Part shown: one piece after another, positions 10,053 through 17,809 of the stretch
How positions within the stretch are numbered: the stretch's first letter is position 1
Layout of the letters: every line of letters begins with the position of its first letter
Source: Bacteroides neonati
GTDB lineage: Bacteria; Bacteroidota; Bacteroidia; Bacteroidales; Bacteroidaceae
Direction of reading: 5' to 3'
Length of the DNA stretch: 64,000 nucleotides
Assembly (NCBI RefSeq): GCF_000499785.1
Contig: NZ_HG726021.1
Coordinates: 64,717 to 128,716, forward strand
Notes under the pieces: generated by a model
Database searches by the model: none
What the model was told of the DNA's origin: nothing
Seen by the model: the letters and a program-made list of their open reading frames with translations, nothing else
Program-made: the position numbers and the translations under genes

Positions 10053-10886
10053 TTATGCATCTGTCATTTTTCTTTTGATCGCTCTTTTTGCTGGTGCAGC
10101 AACGGTCTCCTCTATTTTCACCTCCAGTTGTACGCCTGCCAATTCGGGGTCGATCATGATACGTCCGCAATATTCGCAAACGATTACTTTCTTACGCGAA
10201 CGGATGTCCAGTTGTCTCTGAGGTGGAATTTTGTTGAAACAGCCACCACAAGCATCGCGTTGTACGTATACGATACCCAGTCCGTTGCGTGAGTTCTTAC
10301 GAATACGCTTGAATGACTGAAGCAAACGTGGCTCGATCTTTGTTTCCAAGTCTTTTGCTTTCTCTCTGAGTCTCTCTTCTTCCTGCTTGGTTTCAGAGAT
10401 AATCTCGTCCAGTTCGCCCTTCTTTTGGTCAAGATCCTTTTGTCTTTCTTCCAAAGCAGCTGTGCTCGTAGCTACTTCGGCCGATTTTTCTTGCTCTTCG
10501 GCTGAGAATTCTTTGATTCTCTTTTCGCAAAGTTCGATTTCCAATGTCTGGAACTCGATCTCCTTGGTCAAGAAGTCATACTCACGGTTGTTGCGTACGT
10601 TATCTTGTTGCGACTTGTATTTATCGACGGCCGCTTTGGCTGCCTCTATCTCTACCCGCTTGCCGGCAATGGCAGATTTCAACCCGCTTACTTCCGCTTT
10701 GATCTTGTCAATACGCGTACTCAAACCTATGATTTCGTCTTCAAGATCTTGTACTTCCAGTGGAAGTTCGCCTCTAAGTGTCTTAATCTTGTCGATTTCT
10801 GATACCATGGTTTGCAGTTGGAACAATGTTTTCAGCTTTTGTTCTACTGTCAACTCTTTCGGTTCGTTTTTTGCTTCTTTAGCCAT
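10053..10886 (-). CDS. C4-type zinc ribbon protein with long coiled coil
   Basis: A 277-residue cytoplasmic protein of the zf-RING_7 / C4 zinc-ribbon family. Residues about 10-190 form a nearly continuous coiled coil rich in Glu, Lys and Leu. The zinc ribbon is at the C-terminus, with Cys pairs DACGGCFNKIP and VCEYCGRIM (about residues 212-245). A short basic tail follows (PAKRAIKRK). Proteins of this family are widespread but poorly defined; nucleic-acid or ribosome-linked roles have been proposed. It lies 5 bp after the Nif3-like gene, so both are surely cotranscribed, a pairing common in Bacteroidetes. Confidence 0.85.
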   Translation of the reverse strand: MAKEAKNEPKELTVEQKLKTLFQLQTMVSEIDKIKTLRGELPLEVQDLEDEIIGLSTRIDKIKAEVSGLKSAIAGKRVEIEAAKAAVDKYKSQQDNVRNNREYDFLTKEIEFQTLEIELCEKRIKEFSAEEQEKSAEVATSTAALEERQKDLDQKKGELDEIISETKQEEERLREKAKDLETKIEPRLLQSFKRIRKNSRNGLGIVYVQRDACGGCFNKIPPQRQLDIRSRKKVIVCEYCGRIMIDPELAGVQLEVKIEETVAAPAKRAIKRKMTDA

Positions 10887-10891
10887 TTTAT

Positions 10892-11986
10892 TTATAAATA
10901 TTTGATGGGATTCGTATTTACCTTACTCTGTTGGAGCACGAGATTCGGACATACCTCCCGGATTATAGAATAAAAAATTTCTTTCGTATATTGTTCGCTT
11001 TCGTAATGTCCTATCTCGGCCATCAGAATCTCTTCTTCGTGTCCAAAATAGTCATGATACTTTATTTCGCCCGTTATAAACACATCGGCTCCGCTGCGGA
11101 TGGCCTGTGGCAGCAAGAACGATCCTGCACCGCCACAAAGGGCTACTTTCTTTATTTCGCGTCCCGATAGTTTGTTGTGTTTCAAACAACCTACCTCGAA
11201 CGTTTTCTTGATTCGTTTCAGAAACTCAAGTTCGCTTTCGCAACTATCCAACTCTCCCACCACTCCGGATCCTACTTGTGCCCACGTGTTTTGAAGAGGA
11301 TACAGATCGAACGCCGGCTCTTCATAAGGATGTGCGGCCAATAGTGCACGGGTGGCTTCTGCTTTTCGAAAAGCGGGTACGATGGTTTCTATGCGTACCT
11401 CTTCCTCGTGATGCAGTTCACCAATGCTGCCGCAAAAGGGATTTGTTCCTTCTCCTGCCCGAAACGTACCTTCGCCTTTTGTATTATAGCTGCACGAATC
11501 GTAGTTGCCAATCGTTCCGCACCCGGCATTGAACAGGGCTTTGCGCACCGTATCTGCTTGTGCCGAAGGAACAAACGTAACCAACTTCAGCAAGCTATTC
11601 TCTTTGGGTTCCAATATCTGCACATTCTTCAATCCTATTTTCTCAGCTATTTTAAAGTTCACCCCACCGGCTGCATTGTCCAGATTGGTATGAGCCGAAT
11701 AGATCACGATATCGTTTCGGATGGCTTTGAGTATGCAACGTTCTACATAATCTTTTCCGGTGATCGATTTATACCCTTTAAAAATAAGAGGATGATGTGA
11801 GATGATCAGGTTACACCCGTGTGCGATCGCTTCATCGATCACTGGTTCGGTAACGTCAAGACACAACAAAGCCCCTGTTGCTTCCGCTTCTGTCAGTCCG
11901 ATTTGCAGGCCGGCATTATCAAATCCGTCTTGCAATGGCAGAGGCGCGAACCGTTCAAGGGCGCTTACTATTTCTTTAATTTTCAT
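10892..11986 (-). CDS. Nif3-like dinuclear metal centre protein (YbgI/YqfO family)
   Basis: A 364-residue Nif3 family protein, annotated elsewhere as GTP cyclohydrolase 1 type 2 homologue. The start at 11986 (MKIKEIVSALERFAP) is chosen over an ATG 8 codons upstream because it matches the family N-terminus and sits about 15 nt after the predicted transcription start. Metal-site residues are visible in ISHHPLIFKG (about 67-76), SAHTNLDNA (about 107) and the C-terminal GEIKYHDY and GHYESE motifs. The middle 120-residue insert is the PII-like domain of the longer Nif3 type. The biochemical role is unsettled. Confidence 0.88.
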   Translation of the reverse strand: MKIKEIVSALERFAPLPLQDGFDNAGLQIGLTEAEATGALLCLDVTEPVIDEAIAHGCNLIISHHPLIFKGYKSITGKDYVERCILKAIRNDIVIYSAHTNLDNAAGGVNFKIAEKIGLKNVQILEPKENSLLKLVTFVPSAQADTVRKALFNAGCGTIGNYDSCSYNTKGEGTFRAGEGTNPFCGSIGELHHEEEVRIETIVPAFRKAEATRALLAAHPYEEPAFDLYPLQNTWAQVGSGVVGELDSCESELEFLKRIKKTFEVGCLKHNKLSGREIKKVALCGGAGSFLLPQAIRSGADVFITGEIKYHDYFGHEEEILMAEIGHYESEQYTKEIFYSIIREVCPNLVLQQSKVNTNPIKYL

Positions 11987-12007
11987 TGTGATTAGAAAAT
12001 TTGAGTG

Positions 12008-12015
12008 CAAAGATA
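12008..12015 (-). promoter_or_regulatory. Candidate -7 promoter element of the Nif3/zinc-ribbon operon
   Basis: On the minus strand the sequence reads TATCTTTG, a perfect match to the Bacteroidetes -7 consensus, 21 nt before the chosen ATG at 11986. A -33 TTTG is not obvious. Confidence 0.5.
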
Positions 12016-12019
12016 GTAA

Positions 12020-12043
12020 AAAAAGGGAAGATGTACCCTTTTT
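12020..12043 (-). terminator. Terminator of the ars operon
   Basis: AAAAAGGG (12020-12027) pairs with CCCTTTTT (12036-12043) over an 8-nt loop. Read on the minus strand it follows arsP by about 60 nt and ends in a run of seven T. Confidence 0.65.
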
Positions 12044-12100
12044 ATCGTTTTTTATAAATCAATCTGCTGGTTCAGGTCATACTGAAGGGTTCTATTGCTA

Positions 12101-13069
12101 TCACAACACTATGTTAAACAGATAGCCCGATAGGATAATAAACAGTGCTACGGTTCCGAAGAATATTCCGATTAAGCGCCATGTCATTACCTTTTTGAGC
12201 AATGTTGCCTCCGGCAGTGACAATCCGACTACTCCCATCATAAAGGCGATGGCCGTTCCCAATGGTACGCCTTTGGCTACAAATACTTGAATGACGGGAA
12301 CAATACCTGCTGCATTGGCATACATCGGTACAGCAAGAATAACCGCCAAAGGAACAGAATACCATTTGTCGGCAGATAAATACTCTGCAAAGAACCCTTC
12401 GGGCACAAAGCCGTGCATGGCAGCACCTATACCTATACCGATAATTACATAGATAAGCACCCCACGAACAATACCCCAAGCGTCTTTTATTATTGTAGGC
12501 AGGCGTTTTGCAAATGAAATATGTTCTGCTTCCCACTGGGCTGTTTCAACCTCGGATTGAGCTTGAATCTGTTTTACCCACGGGCTTAAAAACTTCTCTA
12601 ATTTGAACTTTTCGAGAACAAACCCTCCAACGGTTCCAAGTAAAACACCCGATATAGTATAAATCAATGTGGCTTTCAGGCCGAATGCTCCAAGAAACAT
12701 AGCTACTGCCACTTCGTTTACCAGCGGAGATGTTATTAAAAATGCAAAAGTTACGCCCAACGGAATACCGCCTTTTACAAATCCGATGAAAAGCGGAATG
12801 GAAGAACAGCTGCAAAACGGCGTGATTGCCCCGAATAAGGAGGCAAAAAAGTATTGAAAACCGTATAGTCTACGTGTGGTTAAGAATGTTCTGAGCCTAT
12901 CTATGGGAAAGTATGCATTTACAATGCCCATCAATCCGCTGATAAGGAATAACAGAATGAGAATTTTGATGGTGTCGTAGAAGAAAAAGTTAACGGCAGC
13001 CCCCATGTGCGTATGGGCACCCATTCCAAAAATCCCATATACCAGCCAATCGGCAAATTTTTGTATCAT
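12101..13069 (-). CDS. arsP: Permease of the ArsP/DUF318 family
   Basis: A 322-residue polytopic membrane protein with about eight hydrophobic segments, of the ArsP_1 (formerly DUF318) family. Members export trivalent organoarsenicals such as methylarsenite. The conserved Cys-rich motif FGAITPFCSCSSIPLFIGF (about residues 82-100) carries the Cys residues thought to bind the arsenical, and TSPLVNEVAV follows in the next segment. It is the last gene of an arsR-thioredoxin-arsC-arsP array, separated from arsC by 106 bp that hold a possible gene scrap. The context supports arsenic resistance, although some family members handle other substrates. Confidence 0.85.
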   Translation of the reverse strand: MIQKFADWLVYGIFGMGAHTHMGAAVNFFFYDTIKILILLFLISGLMGIVNAYFPIDRLRTFLTTRRLYGFQYFFASLFGAITPFCSCSSIPLFIGFVKGGIPLGVTFAFLITSPLVNEVAVAMFLGAFGLKATLIYTISGVLLGTVGGFVLEKFKLEKFLSPWVKQIQAQSEVETAQWEAEHISFAKRLPTIIKDAWGIVRGVLIYVIIGIGIGAAMHGFVPEGFFAEYLSADKWYSVPLAVILAVPMYANAAGIVPVIQVFVAKGVPLGTAIAFMMGVVGLSLPEATLLKKVMTWRLIGIFFGTVALFIILSGYLFNIVL

Positions 13070-13094
13070 AATTTATAAATCAATATTTTTATGC

Positions 13095-13163
13095 CTATAA
13101 CGATGCACAACGCGACTCAAACAGTCGGGTATCGCTCAGGCCTATGCCTTGTTTCTTTTCCAT
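13095..13163 (-). pseudogene. 22-codon scrap, possibly the start of a lost ACR3/arsB gene
   Basis: Between arsC and arsP a short frame begins with ATG at 13163 and reads MEKKQGIGLSDTRLFE, stopping at 13095. The first eight residues resemble the usual N-terminus of ACR3-type arsenite exporters (Met, Lys-rich, Gly-Ile-Gly), which often sit right after arsC in Bacteroidetes ars operons. The rest does not resemble ACR3. The reading as a deletion scar is inference; it may also be a chance frame. Confidence 0.3.
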
Positions 13164-13175
13164 TGCAGATAGTAA

Positions 13176-13631
13176 TTAGCAGCTACCACCACAAGAACAT
13201 TTGGGTAATTCTTGTTTTTTAATCTCTTTGATGTAAAATTCGTAGAAACGGTTTTTAATCTCGTCTCTTACACGGCGAAACTCGCTTTCGATAAATGGAA
13301 GCGTTCCTTCGGCGTGCGATGGGTCATCAAAGCCAATGTGCAAACGCTGCGCTACTTTTCCTGTAAACATAGGGCAAGCTTCGTTCGCTCCACCGCATAC
13401 GGTTATTACATAATCCCACTCCTCACCAAGATACATGTCAACAGAATCGGAGGTATGGTGCGAAATATCTATCCCAACCTCTGCCATCGCCTTAACAGCT
13501 CCTGCATTTAATTTACCTGCCGCCTGTGTACCAGCCGAGCGAACTGTTATATTTTTGTCAAACGACTGTAAAAAGCCATGTGCCATCTGGCTACGGCAAC
13601 TATTGCCTGTACAAAGAATCAATACGTTCAT
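13176..13631 (-). CDS. arsC: Arsenate reductase, low-molecular-weight phosphatase family
   Basis: A 151-residue thioredoxin-type ArsC that reduces arsenate to arsenite. The P-loop CTGNSCRS gives the nucleophile Cys7 and Arg13. The redox pair Cys79 and Cys86 lies in VCGGANEACP; all three Cys keep the spacing of the B. subtilis enzyme (Cys10/82/89). DPSHAEGT supplies the general-acid Asp. The C-terminus ends in a Cys-rich tail (CSCGGSC) that could bind metal, an addition to the basic enzyme. The gene is 12 bp after the small thioredoxin-like gene, which may supply electrons. Confidence 0.92.
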   Translation of the reverse strand: MNVLILCTGNSCRSQMAHGFLQSFDKNITVRSAGTQAAGKLNAGAVKAMAEVGIDISHHTSDSVDMYLGEEWDYVITVCGGANEACPMFTGKVAQRLHIGFDDPSHAEGTLPFIESEFRRVRDEIKNRFYEFYIKEIKKQELPKCSCGGSC

Positions 13632-13643
13632 TTTGTCGGTAAG

Positions 13644-13877
13644 TTATTTCGTTAAAAGCGCTTTTACATCGGCAACAGATAGTTTTTTCCCTGCTGAAAC
13701 AACCTTTTCGTTGATTACTAAACCCGGCATTGACATGACATTGTAATTCATAATCTGCATCAGGTCTTCTTCTTTGATAACTGTAGCTTCGATACCCAAT
13801 TCGGCTACTGCTTGCTTTACTGTTTCGTACAGTGTCTTGCAACTGGCACACCCTGTGCCTAAAACCTTAATTTCCAT
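13644..13877 (-). CDS. Small thioredoxin-like redox protein (MTH895/TM0996 type)
   Basis: A 77-residue single-domain thioredoxin-fold protein with the active site CASC at residues 10-13 (VLGTGCASCKTL) and the cis-Pro loop MSMPGLVIN. The start at 13877 is preferred to an ATG 15 codons earlier because it gives the family N-terminus MEIKVLGTGC and leaves a promoter/operator gap after arsR. Such proteins are regular members of ars operons in this phylum and may recycle ArsC. No membrane segment is seen, so it is cytoplasmic. Confidence 0.85.
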   Translation of the reverse strand: MEIKVLGTGCASCKTLYETVKQAVAELGIEATVIKEEDLMQIMNYNVMSMPGLVINEKVVSAGKKLSVADVKALLTK

Positions 13878-13904
13878 TTTATCTAAATTTTTAATGTTAG
13901 TTAA

Positions 13905-13918
13905 TCGTAAAACTACGA
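13905..13918. promoter_or_regulatory. ArsR-box-like dyad between arsR and the thioredoxin gene
   Basis: TCG-N8-CGA with the same 8-nt spacing as the two dyads upstream of arsR. It lies between the arsR stop and the next start, so it could give extra control of the downstream genes. Confidence 0.4.
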
Positions 13919-13943
13919 ACATTGTTTTTAAAAAAATATGCGG

Positions 13944-14273
13944 TTATTCACAGCATATTTTTTTGTCAGTACAACAATTAGAGAATAAGCAGTCAAATAA
14001 TTGCTTAGCTCTATTCCAATTCGCTCGGTTAATGCAATACCGAACCTTTGGCGGTTCTATATCGCCTTGTATCAGCCCTGCATCTTTTAGTTCTTTTAAG
14101 TGTTGAGACACAGTCGCTTTGGCAATCGGAAGCTCATCGTGGATATCTCCAAAGAAGCAACTGTCTTGGCTGGCTAGAAACTCGATAATTGTGATTCTCG
14201 CAGGATGTCCTAATGCTTTTGCAAAACGAGCTAATTGCTCATTATCTGCTGTATAATCCCTATTTTTTTTCAT
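13944..14273 (-). CDS. arsR: ArsR family metalloregulatory repressor
   Basis: A 109-residue winged-helix repressor of the ArsR/SmtB family. The recognition helix is in AKATVSQHLKELKDAGLI (about residues 51-68) and the N-terminal dimer helix is KALGHPARITIIEFLA. The usual ELCVC metal motif of classic ArsR is absent; Cys residues instead sit at SCFFGD and in a Cys-rich C-terminus (NCCTDKKICCE), which could form the As(III) site. It is the first gene of the ars operon and is preceded by two dyads with equal spacing, consistent with autoregulation. Confidence 0.9.
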   Translation of the reverse strand: MKKNRDYTADNEQLARFAKALGHPARITIIEFLASQDSCFFGDIHDELPIAKATVSQHLKELKDAGLIQGDIEPPKVRYCINRANWNRAKQLFDCLFSNCCTDKKICCE

Positions 14274-14285
14274 GGCTGCTTTTGT

Positions 14286-14307
14286 TTGTTCGCAAATCTA
14301 CGAACAA
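14286..14307. promoter_or_regulatory. Probable ArsR operator 1
   Basis: TTGTTCG-N8-CGAACAA, a 7-bp-armed dyad ending 13 bp before the arsR ATG at 14273. Confidence 0.6.
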
Positions 14308-14330
14308 GTTTTATGACTGCCAAATAATTG

Positions 14331-14346
14331 TTCGGTAAATTACGAA
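14331..14346. promoter_or_regulatory. Probable ArsR operator 2
   Basis: TTCG-N8-CGAA, the same core and spacing as operator 1, centred 42 bp further upstream, which is four helical turns away. Confidence 0.5.
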
Positions 14347-14722
14347 TAATGAGTATTTCTTTATTTTACAATACCCAAATATCAGTCATATTGAAGTAGA
14401 ATATGGAGTTGCTCATTAAGCAATTTGAATGGAGTAATAGTTGATTTATCAGCAATGAAGAGAGACTGAAGAAAAGAAAATTTCAAGTCGAAAACAATGT
14501 TTTATTCTATTGTAAATACCTGTATAACAAACGGTTGATTTATATTTTTTCAGAGTCTAACACCTTGTTTTTCTTTGTTTGCAAGAGTAGTATATTAACA
14601 CGGTGTTAATTATGTACTCTTGCTATCAAAGAGTACGTAATCATTCATGCCAACAATACGTACTTTTGCGTGGTAAGAAACAGAAGAATTGTTATAACGA
14701 TAACAGTGTTAAATCTTCATCG
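14347..14722. repeat. Gene-free stretch rich in inverted repeats
   Basis: No gene is seen. The right half holds nested dyads: a palindrome ATTAACACGGTGTTAAT (14594-14610) within a larger imperfect inverted repeat at 14581-14623 (outer arms GCAAGAGTA and TACTCTTGC), a second hairpin using GTACTCTT and AAGAGTAC (about 14614-14636), and TGTTAT/ATAACA (14690-14705). The last may end the HD-gene transcript. The others are unexplained; they could be ends of a lost mobile element. Confidence 0.5.
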
Positions 14723-15328
14723 TCAACTTTGTAAGCCTAACTTTTTAATTCTCGACTGTATCCCACCCTCTTTACGCTCAAAAATATCGGCCAGCTCTTT
14801 TATCGTTTTACCTTCGCCGAGCAACTGCTTTAACCTGTCGTCATCCGCTTGTAACCAAGGGTTATACGCATTGGGGTGTTCAACGCGGCACGCATCGATG
14901 GAATATACCGGAAGGTTGGAAAGCTGTTTGTATGCCTTGAGGTACTTCTTCAGCCGCTTTACATCCTTATCCGAAATATAGGCTAAACGACGAATATCCA
15001 TATTATCCGTCAAGTCATTGAGTTTCACCTTCACAGCCAACGGGTTTTTCTTGATTCGCTGTATAAACTTATCGTATGGTTCGTCTTTCGATTGTTTGGT
15101 TATCGAACGAAGAGCCTCAATTACCTCAGGAGAGAACCCTTCGCATTGTAGCTGTTCAAAAGTCCAGTCGCTATCTTCTACGACATCGTGTAGCACGCCA
15201 ACAATTTTTTCGTTGTCGGTGGTTCCCATATTCATCACACGAAGCGGGTGTTCGATGTAGGGCTGTCCTGCCTTATCTACCTGCTCTGCGTGTGCTTTAA
15301 GGGCTATTTCAATTGCTTTATTGAGCAT
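14723..15328 (-). CDS. HD-domain protein, MESH1/SpoT-hydrolase-like, with C-terminal HTH
   Basis: A 201-residue protein. Residues 1-130 resemble the metal-dependent (p)ppGpp hydrolase domain of SpoT and small alarmone hydrolases: KAHAEQ (His13), YIEHPLRV (His27), VLHDVVEDSDWT (His47-Asp48 and Glu51-Asp52) and VKLNDLTDN (Asp). Residues about 155-201 form a separate helix-turn-helix-like module (NPWLQADDDRLKQLL, then KELADIFERKEGGIQSRI) of the kind found at the end of some helicases and nucleases. The fusion suggests an alarmone or nucleotide hydrolase tied to DNA, but this is inference. It overlaps the preceding gene by 11 bp. Confidence 0.75.
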   Translation of the reverse strand: MLNKAIEIALKAHAEQVDKAGQPYIEHPLRVMNMGTTDNEKIVGVLHDVVEDSDWTFEQLQCEGFSPEVIEALRSITKQSKDEPYDKFIQRIKKNPLAVKVKLNDLTDNMDIRRLAYISDKDVKRLKKYLKAYKQLSNLPVYSIDACRVEHPNAYNPWLQADDDRLKQLLGEGKTIKELADIFERKEGGIQSRIKKLGLQS

Positions 15329-15614
15329 CGTCTATATCGTTTTTTTGTGATCGTCTTTTCATGACTTTATTCTTCAATGCATATCGCTCTTCGACCACAC
15401 GGTCGGTGGGGAAAAACGTGAAGATGATTCGCCACTCCCCTTTCTGAAAAACAAATTTCCGCACAGTGCTTCCCTCACGGATCAGTGTTAGTTTGGCAGC
15501 GATAAAATCAGCTATTCCGTCAGGCATTCCCTCGCCTGTGCGCGAGAACTCTGCGGTGATAAAGAATCCGGGGCTTTCGCATGCGCTTATCGTTACTAAG
15601 ATCTTTTCGGTCAT
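15318..15614 (-). CDS. Conserved small protein of unknown function
   Basis: A 98-residue cytoplasmic protein that I do not recognise. It begins MTEKILVTISACESPGFF, is predicted to be mostly beta strands in its first 70 residues (AEFSRTGEG, WRIIFTFFP) and ends in a basic then acidic tail. It overlaps fetB by 4 bp (ATGA) and the HD gene by 11 bp, so it is translated as part of the fetA-fetB-HD transcript. The tight coupling makes it a real gene. Confidence 0.65.
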   Translation of the reverse strand: MTEKILVTISACESPGFFITAEFSRTGEGMPDGIADFIAAKLTLIREGSTVRKFVFQKGEWRIIFTFFPTDRVVEERYALKNKVMKRRSQKNDIDDAQ

Positions 15615-16411
15615 TTTTTCTCTTTCTTCTCAACGGTTACTTGCAGTAGCTTTCCATAGGCATCGAACGACTTTCGGGAGGCCAGCGAGATGGTAATCAT
15701 GAGCGATAGCATTGAGGCGGCGAAGGTAATGACCATAATCATCATCTGATACTTAATGGCTACGTTTGGCGTGCTTCCTCCCAATATTTGTCCGATCATT
15801 GTGCCCGGCAATGCTACCAAGCCCATCACGGCAATGTTGGCAATGAGCGGACTGAAAGCCTTGATGAGGGCTTCGCGTATGAAGGGTGCTTGGGCTTCCT
15901 GCCGGGTGGCTCCGTTGCCCAACAGGTAGCAATAGAGCTGCTGCTCGCGTTTGAGTCCGCTGTAATACGTGTTCAGGGCGATAACGTTGCTCGAAAGCAT
16001 ATTGCCCATCAGAATACCGAAGATGGGAATGAAGTATTGCGCGCTGAACACATTGTCGAGCCGTAAAACAATGCCGATGAAATACATGCCTACGAGCACC
16101 ACACTCGATAGAAAGCCCACCGAGATGGGTATCAACAGTATTTTGCGCTTTAGTTGGGTGCGTACCAGTGCCGTTTGCCCCGCTACCAGCACCATGATGA
16201 TAACCCACAGGAAGTTTATCCACGGACTGTTCCATAAAAACAGGTACTTCAGGTACATGCCGATGAGAAACAGTTGCACGATCATCCGTGCCGAGCCGAT
16301 GGCGGTAGCTTGTACCAGTCCTGTTTTAAATTTATGCAGGTAGAAGAACGGAATGCCCAGCAGCAGCAGTCCGATCAGTAAGTTGGAATAAGAAATATCA
16401 ATAGTGCCCAT
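15611..16411 (-). CDS. fetB: ABC export permease, FetB/UPF0014 family
   Basis: A 266-residue membrane protein with about seven hydrophobic segments, of the UPF0014 family. E. coli FetB works with FetA to export iron and protect against peroxide stress. Family features include GLVQATAIGSARMIVQLFLIG near the N-terminus, ILMGNMLSSNVIALNTY in the middle and GLVALPGTMIGQILGG in the C-terminal part. The ATPase is 36 bp upstream. Pairing with the ATPase supports the assignment; the exact metal is inferred from the family. Confidence 0.85.
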   Translation of the reverse strand: MGTIDISYSNLLIGLLLLGIPFFYLHKFKTGLVQATAIGSARMIVQLFLIGMYLKYLFLWNSPWINFLWVIIMVLVAGQTALVRTQLKRKILLIPISVGFLSSVVLVGMYFIGIVLRLDNVFSAQYFIPIFGILMGNMLSSNVIALNTYYSGLKREQQLYCYLLGNGATRQEAQAPFIREALIKAFSPLIANIAVMGLVALPGTMIGQILGGSTPNVAIKYQMMIMVITFAASMLSLMITISLASRKSFDAYGKLLQVTVEKKEKK

Positions 16412-16447
16412 GAGTTCAATTTACAAGATTGGTGATTGAAATGACCT

Positions 16448-17068
16448 TTACAGCTCGATGAGGTGATGACACCCGGCTGCAAATCTTTTATCGTGCGATA
16501 CGGCCAGTACAGACGTACCTTTGTTCGATTGTTGGTTCAAAAACGCTACGACTCTATCTGTCGATTCGGGGTCGAGTGCCGAAGTGGGTTCATCGACTAT
16601 GATCAACGGTTTCTCCAGCAGGGCGGCTATGGCGAGCATGATACGCTGCCGTTGTCCGCCCGAAATCTCGGTTACCCGCTTGTGGTACAGTTCCTCTTCC
16701 AGTCCCAATGCGTCGAAACAAGCAAACAGGCGTTCTGTCGAGAAGGGGATGCTCCGGTTGGCTTTCAGCTCAAAAGGAAGCTTCACCATCTCTGCCACCC
16801 ACTCGGTGGGGAGTGCCAGCTCTTGCGGAATCCAAGCGATCTGCTTGCGAATGCTGTCGATGGTCGTTTGCTTCAGCTCAATACCGGCTACGCTGATGGT
16901 TCCCCGGTGTAGCGGAACAAAGCCCATGACGGCATTGAGAAGCGAGGTTTTTCCTCTCCCCGACTGTCCGGAGATACAGGCGATCTCGCCTCTTAGTAAT
17001 TGCATGTTAAACTCCGAAAAGAGCACTTCGTCTCCGAATACAATGCAGGCATTCTGTATGTGTAGCAT
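16448..17068 (-). CDS. fetA: ABC exporter ATPase, FetA type
   Basis: A 206-residue ABC ATPase with Walker A SGQSGRGKTS (residues about 34-43), the Q-loop in WIPQELALP, the signature ISGGQRQR and Walker B LIIVDEPTSALD, followed by an H-loop His in AVSHDKR. It has no membrane part and pairs with the UPF0014 permease just downstream. It heads a four-gene run (fetA, fetB, small protein, HD protein) and faces the ferredoxin-domain gene across a short divergent promoter region. Confidence 0.88.
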   Translation of the reverse strand: MLHIQNACIVFGDEVLFSEFNMQLLRGEIACISGQSGRGKTSLLNAVMGFVPLHRGTISVAGIELKQTTIDSIRKQIAWIPQELALPTEWVAEMVKLPFELKANRSIPFSTERLFACFDALGLEEELYHKRVTEISGGQRQRIMLAIAALLEKPLIIVDEPTSALDPESTDRVVAFLNQQSNKGTSVLAVSHDKRFAAGCHHLIEL

Positions 17069-17092
17069 TTTGTTCTAAATCTTTCTTTTCGG

Positions 17093-17127
17093 CAAAGGTA
17101 CTATTTTCTTGAAAAACCTTATCTTTG
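17093..17127. promoter_or_regulatory. Divergent -7 promoter elements for fetA and the ferredoxin gene
   Basis: On the minus strand TACCTTTG (17093-17100) lies 25 nt before fetA. On the plus strand TATCTTTG (17120-17127) lies 27 nt before the ATG at 17154. Both match TAnnTTTG. The -33 elements would overlap the opposite promoter, so the two may compete. Confidence 0.5.
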
Positions 17128-17153
17128 CCTAGTCAATTAATTAAAAAAAGAAT

Positions 17154-17693
17154 ATGATACTGAACGAACGAGACACCCGCCACGAGCAGGTATTGAGCGT
17201 AGGCAGGCAAATGATGGTTGCAGCGCGTACCGCCCCCAAAGGCAAAGGCGTTGATATTATTGAAATAGCAATGGTCGGAGGCGATGACATGAAGGTGTTG
17301 TCGGACAAGATGATAGCTCTTGCCGAGGAGAATGGAATGAAATTCTTCTTGCGCGATGCCGATAACATTCTTAGTGCCGAATGTGTTATATTAATAGGTA
17401 CGCGCGAGCAGGCGCAAGGGTTAAACTGCGGTCACTGCGGTTTTGCCACGTGTGCAGGCCGTACCGAAGGTGTTCCGTGTGCACTCAACAGCATCGATGT
17501 GGGTATTGCCATTGGGTCGGCTTGTGCTACGGCTGCCGACAACCGGGTCGATACGCGCGTTATGTTCTCCGCCGGACTGGCGGCTCAGCAGCTTGATTGG
17601 TTGCCCGGGTGCCAAACGGTGTTTGCCATTCCGTTGAGTGCTTCGTCTAAAAATCCGTTTTTCGATCGGAAGCCCAAGCAGGAAACGCTATAA
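17154..17693 (+). CDS. Ferredoxin-domain protein (DUF2148 family)
   Basis: A 179-residue protein with a DUF2148/ferredoxin-like arrangement. The likely Fe-S ligands cluster in GLNCGHCGFATCAGR (about residues 88-102), with another Cys in EGVPCALNS. An N-terminal helical part precedes it, and the C-terminal DVGIAIGSACATAADNRVDTRV is strongly conserved in this family. No partner oxidoreductase is adjacent. The function is unknown; electron transfer is inferred from the Cys pattern only. Confidence 0.8.
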   Translation: MILNERDTRHEQVLSVGRQMMVAARTAPKGKGVDIIEIAMVGGDDMKVLSDKMIALAEENGMKFFLRDADNILSAECVILIGTREQAQGLNCGHCGFATCAGRTEGVPCALNSIDVGIAIGSACATAADNRVDTRVMFSAGLAAQQLDWLPGCQTVFAIPLSASSKNPFFDRKPKQETL

Positions 17694-17809
17694 ATGTACA
17701 TATTTTAAATGATAAATAGATGGGAATTATTGTTGGCCTACCCCGTACAGGAGGTTCAGAGAAAGATTTACAGTTGAATTTCGGTGTAGTAGTCACCGAA
17801 CAGGTAGAG

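Noticed and set aside
17720..17809. A longer start for agmatine deiminase
   Set aside because: The additional 30 residues do not resemble the family; the ATG at 17810 gives the conserved N-terminus.
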